This document shows positions 13,001-22,799 of a stretch of DNA of 64,000 nucleotides, piece by piece. Each line of letters opens with the position of its first letter. Position 1 is the stretch's first letter. Origin of the DNA: Stictocephala bisonia (lineage: Eukaryota > Arthropoda > Insecta > Hemiptera > Membracidae); the NCBI GenBank assembly GCA_035578905.1, contig JAQJVL010000685.1:1-64000 (forward strand). The letters run 5' to 3'. Made by a program: the position numbers and the translations under genes. Under the pieces are notes generated by a model, which was not told the DNA's origin, made no database searches, and was given only the letters and a program-made list of their open reading frames with translations.

Positions 13001-16000
13001 CAGTTAGTTACCATTTTATAGGAATAAAATTATTTTTTTGAATTATGCATGCCAGAGTTCAGTCACATAAAAATATATTTTTTCGTGTAATAAGACAATA
13101 GTTTAACCATTGCTGTTCAAACACCTATAAAATCCTTTGCAGTCTATCAAAAAGTTTTATAAATCGTAGTCCTTACAGAACAATTTTGTGTTTAGGGTTT
13201 TTTCTTTCCATACCACTCAAATCGTAAATAGCATTACATTATCTGAAAATATTTTAATGACATTCACTTTAACATTTAAGGTTATTGACGTCCTGGAACA
13301 TTACAGTATAAGGTTACTGTCCTAGAGCAGTAACAAAAATTAATATAAAAAATGTTGAAACAGTTTTAACAGTTTTTTATTCAGCCGATTTACAGTTGGT
13401 GAAATTGTTTAGCTCAGTCTTGTGGGACAAACATGCCTTATACATATCAAATTCCAGTTCCACTTAACATTTCAAGGACTATTAATCAACTTGACATCTG
13501 ATACTTGGCGTGATAATTTATCCTTCTTACAGATTGTAACACTCCACTCAAAACATCTGAGCCCATTTCACAGAGAATAACATTATTTTTGCAGAAATTA
13601 AACTACCAGTTTCCACAAGATACGAAACTACTTTAAACAGCAATAAATAAAAATGTGACCCAACGTTAATTTCAGGAAAGTCTGCATTCCAATTTAGCTT
13701 ATACATAATATAAATAATAAATCATAGCAGTGAAGGATTATTTATAACATCATTATTATTTATTTTAATAGGGGATAGACAGTTATTGTATTAACAATTG
13801 GAGCTCACCATAAAAATAATATGCCATCAGCAGTTAATGTGTACAGTTTATATTGATACATAGGAAAAGTATCAATATAAACAACAACAATAAGTAACAG
13901 TTTGAAAATAAGCTGAATACATTAATGTATATGCCAATACATTCATGGTAGTTAGTTCTATAGAACTTACATATATCCGGCCATAACATGGCTAAAGCAT
14001 AAAAAAATCACAACAAACCTGAATGATAGAGAGCTTATGAATTAATTATTTTGTTGGCTGTCCCACCAACCAATGACACAATTTATAGGGCCCTTTCACT
14101 CACATTATGACAAATTACGAGAGGATTCTCCTAACCACAATATGACACATTACTAAATACCTCCTCCCACCCATGGTGTGGTGATGACACGTGGTGTGGT
14201 GGGCCCTCCTAACCACCAATGACAAATGTGATGGTGTTATAAATTACTAATTGGTAACAATAGATAAGCTAGAAGTTTGTCTACCACATTATTATCACAA
14301 TGAGAATAATTAATTGACCAGCCTGATGTTGTCTGAATGAGACAGTTATTTTGTCAAGGAACTCTATAGAAAGGAGTAGCTCTCGAACAGAAACTCAAGT
14401 GCAAATTATTCTGATCATAAGAAGATCTGGGATAATGTAGTGAATGATGACATGTGTTAAGTCGTATAACTGTGTGATAATAACTTGAGTTCATAAATCA
14501 TAGTTTTTCCAGAGCAAAACATGGTCTCTTTTAAAATACTAGTCTCGTACATATTGAAAACCAAACTTTGTAACTAGAGAAAATGTGTTCGTACCTAGCT
14601 TGACATTACCTGATTTGCCAATTAAAATTAAACACTGTCATTGCTTAACTGACTCTTTGTACAACAAATAAACATTTGGGAATCAGTTACGTATTACAAT
14701 AAGTAATGAGTTGACAATAAATTAAGCTTTCTTAACTGATATTAATTTACTTGCTTTTATCAAACATATTACATAACTTTGTGTAAAAGCTCTTAATTTT
14801 TTTATATCAAAGAGTTTATTAATGTCTCATGTTGCAGGATTGCCGACAGCCATTTCACGGAGGCTCGTTCTTTGACCACGAAGGCTTGCCATACTGCGAG
14901 ACACACTATCATGCTAAAAGAGGATCACTTTGTGCAGGATGTCACAAACCCATCACAGGTGATCAGATTTTAACATTTTAGGCTAGCTTAATGTAAAGAA
15001 ATTAATTTGAATATAAAATGCTTTTAACACCTTTAAAACAGAAAATTAAGTTGATTTGTGCAATGTCTGAGATAATAATTGTTAAAGTTAAATAACTGTA
15101 ATTTTCTAAAGATTCATTTACATAACATCTCCTAAATGCCCAAGACTAGATAATAAATCTTGTCTCGAAGCCTAACTGGATAACCCATTTTCGTACTGCT
15201 ACTAATTTTTGTAGAATTTTTTTGTTAAAAACCAAAATAAAATCTTGTAGAAGCACTCATGTAGTTATCAAGATATATTTTGTACCTTTGGAATTTTTAT
15301 ATTTTGTACAAAACTCTCTTTTCAGAGAACTCAGTCGACTATGAGAGTTTTTCTTAAAAGCTCTCCATATTATTTTTAATATAATTATATTATGAGAGTT
15401 GGGGAATCAGCAAACTTACCTAAGAAGACAATTCCACACCTTGCAGTAATAAATAATAATAGTCAGTAGTAAACAAATAGAAGCACAAACACTAGTGCTA
15501 GTGGCACTGATAATTGGTGTTATGTCTTTTGTGTTGTGTTCATGTCTATGTGTTTACTACGGCAAGTTTTTAGTGAACTTGTCTTCTTATATAAATTTGC
15601 TCATATCCTATCTCTCCTAATATACTTATTCCTGGCCAAGTGACCTTTAACTTAACATAATATTCCTAATATGAATAATATTGATTTTTTAAACATTTCT
15701 ATAGAATGTAGAATACTCATGCTGCCTTCTTTTATAATTTTACAAATGTTTAACCTATTTAAACTGAGAAACTCATGTCTTATTATATGTTAATTATGCT
15801 ACGCTAACTAAACGCTAATCTGTATGTTATTTTTTAATCTTTATCTGTATACAGTCATTCACTGCTATTAATTGGTAGATATTCTTACCTACAAGGGTTT
15901 TAAAATGTTATTTATATGTAGCTGAAACAGAAATGTACAGTATTAATGATATGTACTTTAATAATGTAAATAAATATATATTTTTTTTTCTTGCTATAAA

Positions 16001-16830
16001 ATAGGTTATCTCAGTTACATTATAGCAGAACAAATATACTTAAGTTCAATATAGTGGTTTGAGTCAAGTCCAATTTCTCTGAAGATCAACCGGAGCACAA
16101 TATTTACATAAAAAACTAAAAATAATGATCACAATGTCATAATAAACATTCTATAATACTTAACAAATAAGTTTCAACAAGTTATTACATAACGTCTATA
16201 ATAAACATACCAAAATAAATATAAATAAACAATAATAAATGAAAGAAATAAGTAACATTAATAAAGATAACATTATAATAAATACATTTGTTATATGTTA
16301 TATTGTGACTATGTCAGTAAATATTTTCAATTCATCTCTCTTTAAATATATCTGTTACTATGTTCTGTTTTTACAAAAACGTGAACGACTTTTATTTTCT
16401 TTGTAGTTATACTACAAATATATAATTCATGTAATTGTTCCAAAGACTTAAGTTCTTAGAAAATTACACAACTCATTATTATGTCTATATGTCTATTACT
16501 TCATATTGTTGATGTTTACAATTCATCATATGCAAGTGTATTTTATTTTAAATTCTTCCTTTTTTTACATATTTATTTACCATATTTATTTTTTATAAAT
16601 ATAGTTTCAATAAAAATGAAAAATATATTTATTTAATTTTTGCCAAAATCATTAGTACCTTGCTTATAATTTGATTTGTTTTAGGTCGCTGCATTACTGC
16701 CATGTTTCGGAAATTCCACCCAGAACATTTTGTATGTGCCTTCTGCTTGAAACAACTTAACAAGGGCACATTTAAGGAACAAAATGACAAACCCTACTGC
16801 CATGCTTGTTTTGAAAAATTATTTGGTTGA
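6694..16830 (+). CDS. Pax: Paxillin, 3' part of gene (LD5 and LIM1-4), split by introns
   Basis: Paxillin is a focal-adhesion scaffold that links integrin complexes to actin regulators. Exons 6694-7074, 7591-7821, 14838-14958 and 16685-16830 join in frame into 293 residues. Residues 35-47 form an LD5-type motif ([12 protein letters not shown]). Four LIM zinc-binding domains of about 58 residues follow: LIM1 starts at Cys59 and LIM2 at Cys118, and LIM3 starts near the end of exon 2. Every expected C-x2-C, H-x2-C and terminal C-x2-[CH] pair is visible, and the protein ends ...FEKLFG then TGA. Order and spacing match paxillin/Hic-5 rather than two- or five-LIM proteins. LD1-LD4 are not in the window. 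An alternative terminal exon lies at 8496-8594. Assignment to paxillin is firm; which exons are used in which tissue is unknown. Confidence 0.93.
7591..7821 (+). CDS. Pax: Paxillin exon: rest of LIM2, first finger of LIM3
   Basis: The acceptor TATGTTATAG ends at 7590 and the donor GTTAGT starts at 7822. The exon is 77 codons, phase 0 at both ends. It carries [18 protein letters not shown] and YCREDYF of LIM2, then CGGCNRPIM and WHADCFVCR of LIM3. The donor splits LIM3 exactly between its two zinc fingers. This is what allows two alternative 3' continuations. Confidence 0.93.
8496..8594 (+). CDS. Pax: Paxillin alternative terminal exon: variant LIM3 finger plus acidic tail
   Basis: The acceptor AATTCTCAG ends at 8495. 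Read in the phase left by exon 7591-7821, 32 codons follow and then TGA. They begin [20 protein letters not shown] and end [12 protein letters not shown]. The CRDC and CPKC pairs complete a LIM3 second finger different from the one encoded at 14838. LIM4 is lost and replaced by an acidic tail. AATAAA signals at 8713 and 8825 fit a terminal exon. LIM-like coding, phase fit, stop and poly(A) signals make a real exon much likelier than chance, though expression cannot be seen. Confidence 0.8.
   Translation, partial: DCKKPVTGKSFYAMEGKPVCPKCVGVEEEEED
8713..8830 (+). terminator. Candidate polyadenylation signals for the short paxillin isoform
   Basis: AATAAA occurs at 8713-8718 and again at 8825-8830. 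The second is followed by a T-rich stretch within 40 bp. Both lie 120-235 bp past the TGA at 8592-8594. In AT-rich DNA such hexamers are common, so the support is positional. Confidence 0.45.
9690..10290 (-). mobile_element. Decayed non-LTR retrotransposon, C-terminal fragment
   Basis: Read on the minus strand, short frames give [18 protein letters not shown] and [18 protein letters not shown]. These resemble the C-terminal tail of endonuclease/reverse-transcriptase elements, where a GRP..RW.DG motif precedes the end. Several stops and frameshifts are present and no RT core was recognised. The limits are approximate. Confidence 0.4.
10815..10985. repeat. 171-bp inverted repeat (MITE-like)
   Basis: The left arm begins TTAATTATACTACAGTGG and the right arm ends CCATTGTAGTATAATTAA. 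The arms stay complementary through GGTTTAGTTA, GTGCATT, CAATTC and TGGTAACTAGTTT. The centre (about 10895-10905) is CTGATAATGACTGCG. It is near-palindromic, with roughly 80-bp arms. Confidence 0.8.
12165..12382. repeat. 218-bp near-perfect palindrome
   Basis: The arms share AATTTAATGTTATAAGATGT, AACAAACACTCCAGTAAATA and TAGGCCTTTCGGTAACAAA and their complements. The short centre is near AATTAATTTTATTTAG. A TCTGAAGATGGTAA block precedes GTTACCGAAAGGCCT in the right arm. The arms differ at only a few positions, so the element is young or homogenised. Confidence 0.9.
12507..12618. repeat. 25-bp tandem array, about 4 copies
   Basis: The unit ATATGCTCTAGGAGCACACTCCTAG is repeated about four times almost without change. 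Each unit holds an inverted pair (CTAGGAG and CTCCTAG) around a 5-nt centre. Confidence 0.9.
14838..14958 (+). CDS. Pax: Paxillin exon: second finger of LIM3, start of LIM4
   Basis: The acceptor GTTGCAG ends at 14837 and the donor GTGATC starts at 14959. Forty codons plus one base follow in frame from the AGG codon that ends exon 7591-7821. It encodes [20 protein letters not shown] and ETHYHAK, the standard LIM3 second finger, then CAGCHKPIT of LIM4. It is mutually exclusive with 8496-8594, since that exon carries a stop. Confidence 0.92.
16685..16830 (+). CDS. Pax: Paxillin terminal exon: LIM4 and stop
   Basis: The acceptor GTTTTAG ends at 16684. Two bases complete the Gly codon, then 47 codons and TGA (16828-16830). 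Ligands visible are [10 protein letters not shown] and CHACF. The C-terminus (FEKLFG) is the usual paxillin ending. Confidence 0.93.
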
Positions 16831-19147
16831 GATGAATTTAAGCTTTAATTTTAATATTTCTATTGCCACTTTAAAAGTTTATGTAAATTTTAAATTAAAA
16901 AATATTTTAGCATAAGTTACAGTAGAGTTCCAATTATATGGCTTATTTAATTAACAGCGTGAGGCTGTTTAAAATTCCAAAACAAAGTGTTCAGCTGTTG
17001 AACTATTTGATAAGTGTTCGTATCAACGTTTCATTGTGTTAATTTAAAACGAAAAGTACTAACTGTACTGTACTTTAGTTATAGCAACATTAAAGTCTCG
17101 TAAGAGGTAATCAATCTGAATTGTAAATAGAGTAAGAATAAATTATGCAATTTTACAACAAGTACATAGTAAACTGTGAATTTTTTAATGATTGAAAGTT
17201 TTTCATGTCATGATGTCAAATGCCCTGCAAAATAATAATTATATTATTATCAGTAGAACTATGTACGGAATTTGCTGGTACATTTTAGAAGTATTTGTTA
17301 AATATATTCTGGAATAATTAACGTTTGATTGTAATATTTAAATAAGCAGTGCCTTTATTAAATTAAAGTCATAAACATTTCTTTATGGTCAGCCTTGACA
17401 GCTAGAACATTTGAGGCCAAATAACTGTAACTCTACTTTATTTATGAAACTTATAACTGGATTATTAGTGTTCTTGACTGCTTTACTAATAAGCTCGTAA
17501 TTTCAGTCAATAAACTGAGAGAAATTAAATAATATTCACATTGTAATATTATAAACAAATTATACAAATAGTGCAAATGGAGTGTACATATGACAAGAAC
17601 ACTAATCGTTCCAATAAATAGTAATACACTACTATGTAGTAACCAACTCACTCATCGGTCATGTGTTGACCACATTACATTGTCTATGTTTGCTTGTCTT
17701 TTGTTTGTATATTAACAAGTGTTATAGTTGTATTTAATTGTTAATTAATTTTAGGAATAAGATTTGAATAGTATTAAGTTCCGATTTGTACAGAATATTA
17801 CGTAATCACATATCTAAGAAGAAGTTTAATGATTAGGCCGGTGATGTTTGATAGCACACTGTAATTGTAGGTTATAAAACCAGTGTTAATTATAAGGTAG
17901 ACATCACGACATACCTTGATAAAGTTAAGTTTGAAAAGGAATGTTATGCTGTAAGTAAAAGCTAACACTGTATTTTAAATTATCGTTCATCTCCAGATAC
18001 ATACTTAAAGAAGTATGTAACATTTAGACCTTTTGAATCTTTGATAAGGAATTATATTCTTGGTAAAAGAATTAAACTTAAAAATATAGTTTTTATATGA
18101 ATCATATATAGTGAAAATTTTTCTTATAGAGCTTAGCATCCAAATTTATTGTACTAGTAATTTAAAATTTCAAAGCAATCAGTTTTCTAGTATGTGTTAA
18201 TAAAAATGCCCATTAGCTTTTATTCTCTTTGCTTGTCTTCCATTTTGGATTGTGCCATCCCCTCTATGTGTCTTGGTTAATTACTTCACTCGGGAAGTAT
18301 CTAAAGCTCATTGTTGTCAAATCAAAGTGGAAGACTCAACTTTCTTTGTCCGTTCTAAGATATTAGGTTGTAATATTATATAAGATTTTTTTATTAAATT
18401 TTAACCGATTTTAGTATTCTGTACATATATTTATTATACATATCTCATTTATTATAGATTTATTTATTTTTTCAAATTCAGTAATGTACAAAGTGCATGA
18501 TTTTTTGTTATTTGCAAAACTATATGAAAATATTAGATTGTGTAATCCAAAAGTAATAATCAAGGGGGCTGGGGTATATTTAAAACTAAATTTCAAAGTC
18601 ATATGCTGATGACTGTAATATACATTGTTGAATGTAAGTTGTTCTTCCAAATATAGTGTTCATTTACATGTGTTCAATGTTCATTTTGTACCCAAAACAC
18701 ATCATTGTATAGCATCCTTTTAGGTTTTATCTTGAGGAGCTGGGGCATTAATACTGCTTACCACTGCTGTATTTCCTGTTTATTTCTCGGCTACGTTTCG
18801 TGCTCCTTAGTGACTTAGTTCTGCTAAGAGTTAATCGAAATCCAACAAAGGTCAAGTTTAGGGATCTGTGATGCAGCATTTTTTTTTATTATTGATTTGA
18901 TGCAAATAAAAATTATGTCACTTGAATTGATGTGATTTTGTGCTCTTATAGAATTCAAGGTTTTTTCGTAGGTTTTAATGCTTCATTGATATCTTATTTT
19001 AGAGTAACAGTAAAATGTTGTGTTACAGGTACGATACTAAATCTATATTATAAAGAATGTGAGATGTAGGGCTAAATAAAATGAATTTAAGCACAATACA
19101 TTACAATTACTTTTTAAAAAAGGACAGAGTTTGATAAATTTAACATT
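16831..19147 (+). other. Paxillin 3' UTR and downstream flank
   Basis: No further coding. AATAAA hexamers at 17137-17142 and 19075-19080 are candidate poly(A) signals. The first gives a 3' UTR of about 330 bp and is the simpler choice. The remainder is AT-rich without recognised elements. Confidence 0.5.
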
Positions 19148-21312
19148 AAAGTCTTGTTTACATGTGCTGAGGAGGTGACCCAGTATGCTGGGCCAAGTAC
19201 ATTACTGGGCCTAGTACACTGCAGTCTCTTTTAACCGAACTTCCGGGTTAACTAAATTGGGTCTAGTTAACATTTTTTTTAATTACATTTCCATAAATAA
19301 ACCTCACCCTACTCAAATGATTTAATATAAATCATAATCACTCTCTGGCGATGTGTGATGACATTCCGACATTTTAACGACGTTTGCTGGAGTTCAGGCT
19401 GACTGCAAGCGTAACTCATGTAGCGTGTTGTTGGGAGACAACAATAACGCACACTGTCTACTCAACGCTCTCGCAGTAGGCGTGTCTGCAACGACTGTAC
19501 GCATGCGTTGACTGTATTCGTAAATCTTCGTAGGTTGCTATGACTCATCATAATGTTTAGTATTAATAATGTTTACTCTTAAATGAGAAAACTATTTCAC
19601 TATAGTCATTTAATTTTTTTATTACTGTATTTACGTATTCATTAAACAATAATTTACAAATTCATTGAACAAAATAAGTATTCATTCTTGTATTACACCA
19701 TTTTTATATTACATTATGCATTTGACTTTTTGTTTATTTTGTACAATTTTAAAATAATGATCATACTAAGTTAAAATTGAGTACTGTATTACCTTAAAAA
19801 CTTTGTACAGAATATTCACGCTGATTCAAACTCCGAATACGCCATCGGCGATCGGATTTGTACAATTATAATTTTTAAATTGTAATTGTAAACATTTTTT
19901 AAATTTTTTTTACAAATTTGTAAAATTCTAAAAAAAAATTTTAATATATTTTTGCGTTATTGATTTTCTTTTTAAAGTTATAATTATGAAGATTGCAGAG
20001 GAAGAAACTGCTAAGTTTTGTGCACTTTATTGTGATTTTGAGTGTTTGTGAAACATGATTCCCCTTCTACAAAAATAAAAACAAACTTCAAAACTCAATT
20101 GAGTCTATCATTCTAGATATGGGTATGCCAGGTCTTGGAGCTTTAGAAATAAAGAATAAAATTCTGTATTATGAGTATTTTTTATTGTGAATTTGTTCTC
20201 CTTGTGTATAAGACAATCATCATATAAGACAAATTTTGTTTGGCTATGAGAATAGTTTCAAATATACACAATCCATAAACTGTCAATATAACTATGAACT
20301 AATTCTATAAAAAGATTTTTCCAATGGTTACTCAACACAATTTCTTCAAGCACTGTGCTATTTCGCTTGCGTACGTGTAAACTTCAACTTTTATTAAAAG
20401 TTGAACTAAACTTTTATTAAAAGTATTATTAAACTTTTATTAAAAGTATTATTAAAAGTTGAACTAAACTTTATTAAAAGTATTATTAAACTTTTAACTA
20501 AACTTTTATTAAAAGTTGAAGTTTACATGTACGCAAGCGAAATAGCACAGTGCTTGAAGAAATTGTGTTGAGTAACCATTGGAAAAATCTTTTTATAGAA
20601 TTAGTTCATAGTTATATTGACAGTTTATGGATTGTGTATATTTGAAACTATTCTCATAGCCAAACAAAATTTGTCTTATATGATGATTGTCTTATACACA
20701 AGGAGAACAAATTCAATTCACAATAAAAAATACTCATAATACAGAATTTTATTCTTTATTTCTAAAGCTCCAAGACCTGGCATACCCATATCTAGAATGA
20801 TAGATTCAATTGAGTTTTGAAGTTTGTTTTTATTTTTTATAGAAGGGGAATCATGTTTCACAAACACTCAAAATCACAATAAAGTGCACAAAACTTAGCA
20901 GTTTCTTCCTCTGCAGACTTCATAATTATAACTTAAAAAACAAAATCAATAACGCAAAAATATATTACAAATCTATGAGTATTCTTTAACGAATTGTATT
21001 TGAAAAATGCGATAAACTATCACTTCACTCAACATTCACTGCACTCTGCCAACTGTTTACACGAACCCAAGTAGGTAGCCCAGCGATCTGAGATGAAAAA
21101 AGTTTTGTAGAGGAGGAAGCCGAGTGTCCTCACTTGGCCCAGCGAATGGGTCTCCTCTGAAGCCGACTTCTCAGCCCAATTACTTGGTCTGGAATTTTAT
21201 CAGCCAAACAACTCACTTGCTTTACTCGGCTACTGTTTACATGCATCGAGTGAGTGTACAAGTGAGTTACTAGGCCCAGTATTCGGTCACTTACTAGGCA
21301 CGTGTAACAAGG
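19148..21312. mobile_element. Foldback TIR element, about 2.2 kb
   Basis: The left end reads AAGTCTTGTTTACATGTGC. The right end, reverse-complemented, reads GCCTTGTTACACGTGC. Both are followed by GTGACC...TACTGGGCCTAGTA. A GCTGGGCCAAGT block occurs at the left end and again, inverted, near 21140. TTA flanks both ends (before 19148 and at 21314-21316), which would fit a 3-bp PIF/Harbinger-type target duplication; that family call is weak. No transposase is visible. The interior is the large palindrome described next. Confidence 0.55.
19948..20970. repeat. About 1-kb palindrome (two 440-bp arms)
   Basis: The left arm (about 19948-20393) and right arm (about 20508-20970) are nearly perfect reverse complements. 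Examples are TTTTTGCGTTATTGATTTT, ATGGGTATGCCAGGTCTTGG, and GCTATTTCGCTTGCGTACG. The 115-bp centre is a small array of ACTAAACTTTTATTAAAAGT-type units, each itself dyad-symmetric. A few single-base and short-indel differences separate the arms. Confidence 0.93.
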
Positions 21313-21500
21313 CTTAGGCATGGTTTCATAATTAATTAGGTAAAAGTAAGGAAAAATACTGTATAGTAAAAAGCAAATATAAAAGGAAGTTTTAACTCTG
21401 CGTTAATTTTTCGTCATTTAAATGCCAATAATTTCTTGGAGTGTGAGACAGTAGCTGGTCAAAAATATAGAACTCTAATATCTCACAGTTAAGATTAATA

Positions 21501-22640
21501 TACACTCCTGTCCAAAATAAACACATCACCTTTTTACTGTTTTATTACAAACAGCTAATAATTTATGTCAAATTTGCTTATATATCATTTAATTGTATGT
21601 AAATTAGATGAAAAGTAGTAATGAAACGCAACTTATTTGAATGTAAGGTTTATTACTTATGCTAAATTTAAAAAAAGGAAATTTTAAATGTATTACTATA
21701 AAATAAATCGACTATTTTAAGAGAAAACAGTTAATTACAATTTAGGTTAAGTCTACAACTAGTACTTTGTGTTCTCTCCCCTGGCTCTGATAACAGATTC
21801 TAGTCTTCTTTACATCCCATTAATGAGGTGTTGGATATCTTCATGGGGTATATTCTGCCACTCTTGTCTTACAGCAATTTCAAGATCGGCAAGATTTTCT
21901 GGGGGATGGTCTCGTGCGCTAACCCGCCTTTTGAGATTGTCCAACACATGTTCTATGGGGTTGAGGTCAGGGCTCCTTGCTGGCCAGTCCATTACAGGCA
22001 CTCTGTGGTCTTGTAGATACGCTGTAACCAGTGCAGCGGAGTGAGGCCGTGCATTGTCATGCATCAGGATAAAGTTCTCTCCAACATCAACAGCAAATGG
22101 AACAACATGACGTTCAAGGATATCGTCCACATACCTTTGTGCCCTCAGAGTTGGCCTACCAACTGTCACTATCTCTGTACGACCGATATAACTTATGCCA
22201 CCCCAAAACATAAGTGACCCACCTCCAAAAGGTTCTCTTGGGTAAATGCAGGCCTCCTCAAACCTCTCTCCTTGCCTTCTCCGAACTCGCTCCCGTCCAT
22301 CTGGAACATTCAGTAGCTGGTCGCCTACTACATAGCTGACACTCATGGAGGCATTTAAGTATAGTTTGAGCAGATATCCGAACATATCTAACTTACCTGA
22401 TCATATTCTGAAGCTGATTACTAGTAATATTCCTTCTCTTTAGCACACTCACTCTTATAAAACAGTCATCTCTCATTTGTAATTCTTCTTCGACCTCCTC
22501 CTCGTATTCTCCTTACAACTCTTCCAATAGTCGTATGGTCAACACCAAACAATCTGGCTATCTCTAGGAGAAAACCCGTTGTGCACTAAAGCCCTCACAC
22601 AGACACACTCTGTTTCAGTTAAATTGCAGGGCATACTGAG
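21501..22640 (-). pseudogene. Tc1-like transposon relic
   Basis: Frame 22385-21810 (minus) gives 191 residues of a Tc1-type DDE transposase. It includes VPDGRERVRRRQGERF, FGGGSLMFWGGIS, MHDNARPHSA and the ARSPDLNPIEH motif. The second Asp and the Glu are 34 residues apart (DD34E). The first catalytic block (normally DES) is not recognisable. Up to about 22636 a broken helix-turn-helix part (LTETECVCVRALVHNGFSPR) continues in other frames. The left end TACACTCCTGTCCAAAATAA at 21501 looks like a terminal repeat. No matching right end was found before the retroelement at about 22.8 kb. Confidence 0.85.
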
Positions 22641-22799
22641 AATTAATCATCAAACACAGTGATTATTACCACCTATAAAACTGCACAAACCACTATATCC
22701 AACAAGAGGACTTGAGAAAATGAATAATACTGTGCAATCAAAATTGTGTTCATTCTTGTCAAGACAAATAATTGATAAGGATAGGCAGGAAGATAAGGC

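Larger units (their letters stand above)
8831..14837 (+). other. Long paxillin intron with repeat debris
   Basis: This intron separates the short-isoform exon from the LIM3 exon at 14838. It contains a LINE C-terminal relic (about 9690-10290), two inverted repeats (10815-10985 and 12165-12382), a 25-bp tandem array (about 12507-12618) and a small hairpin (13846-13882: 14-bp stem, 9-nt loop). No further coding was recognised. Confidence 0.7.
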
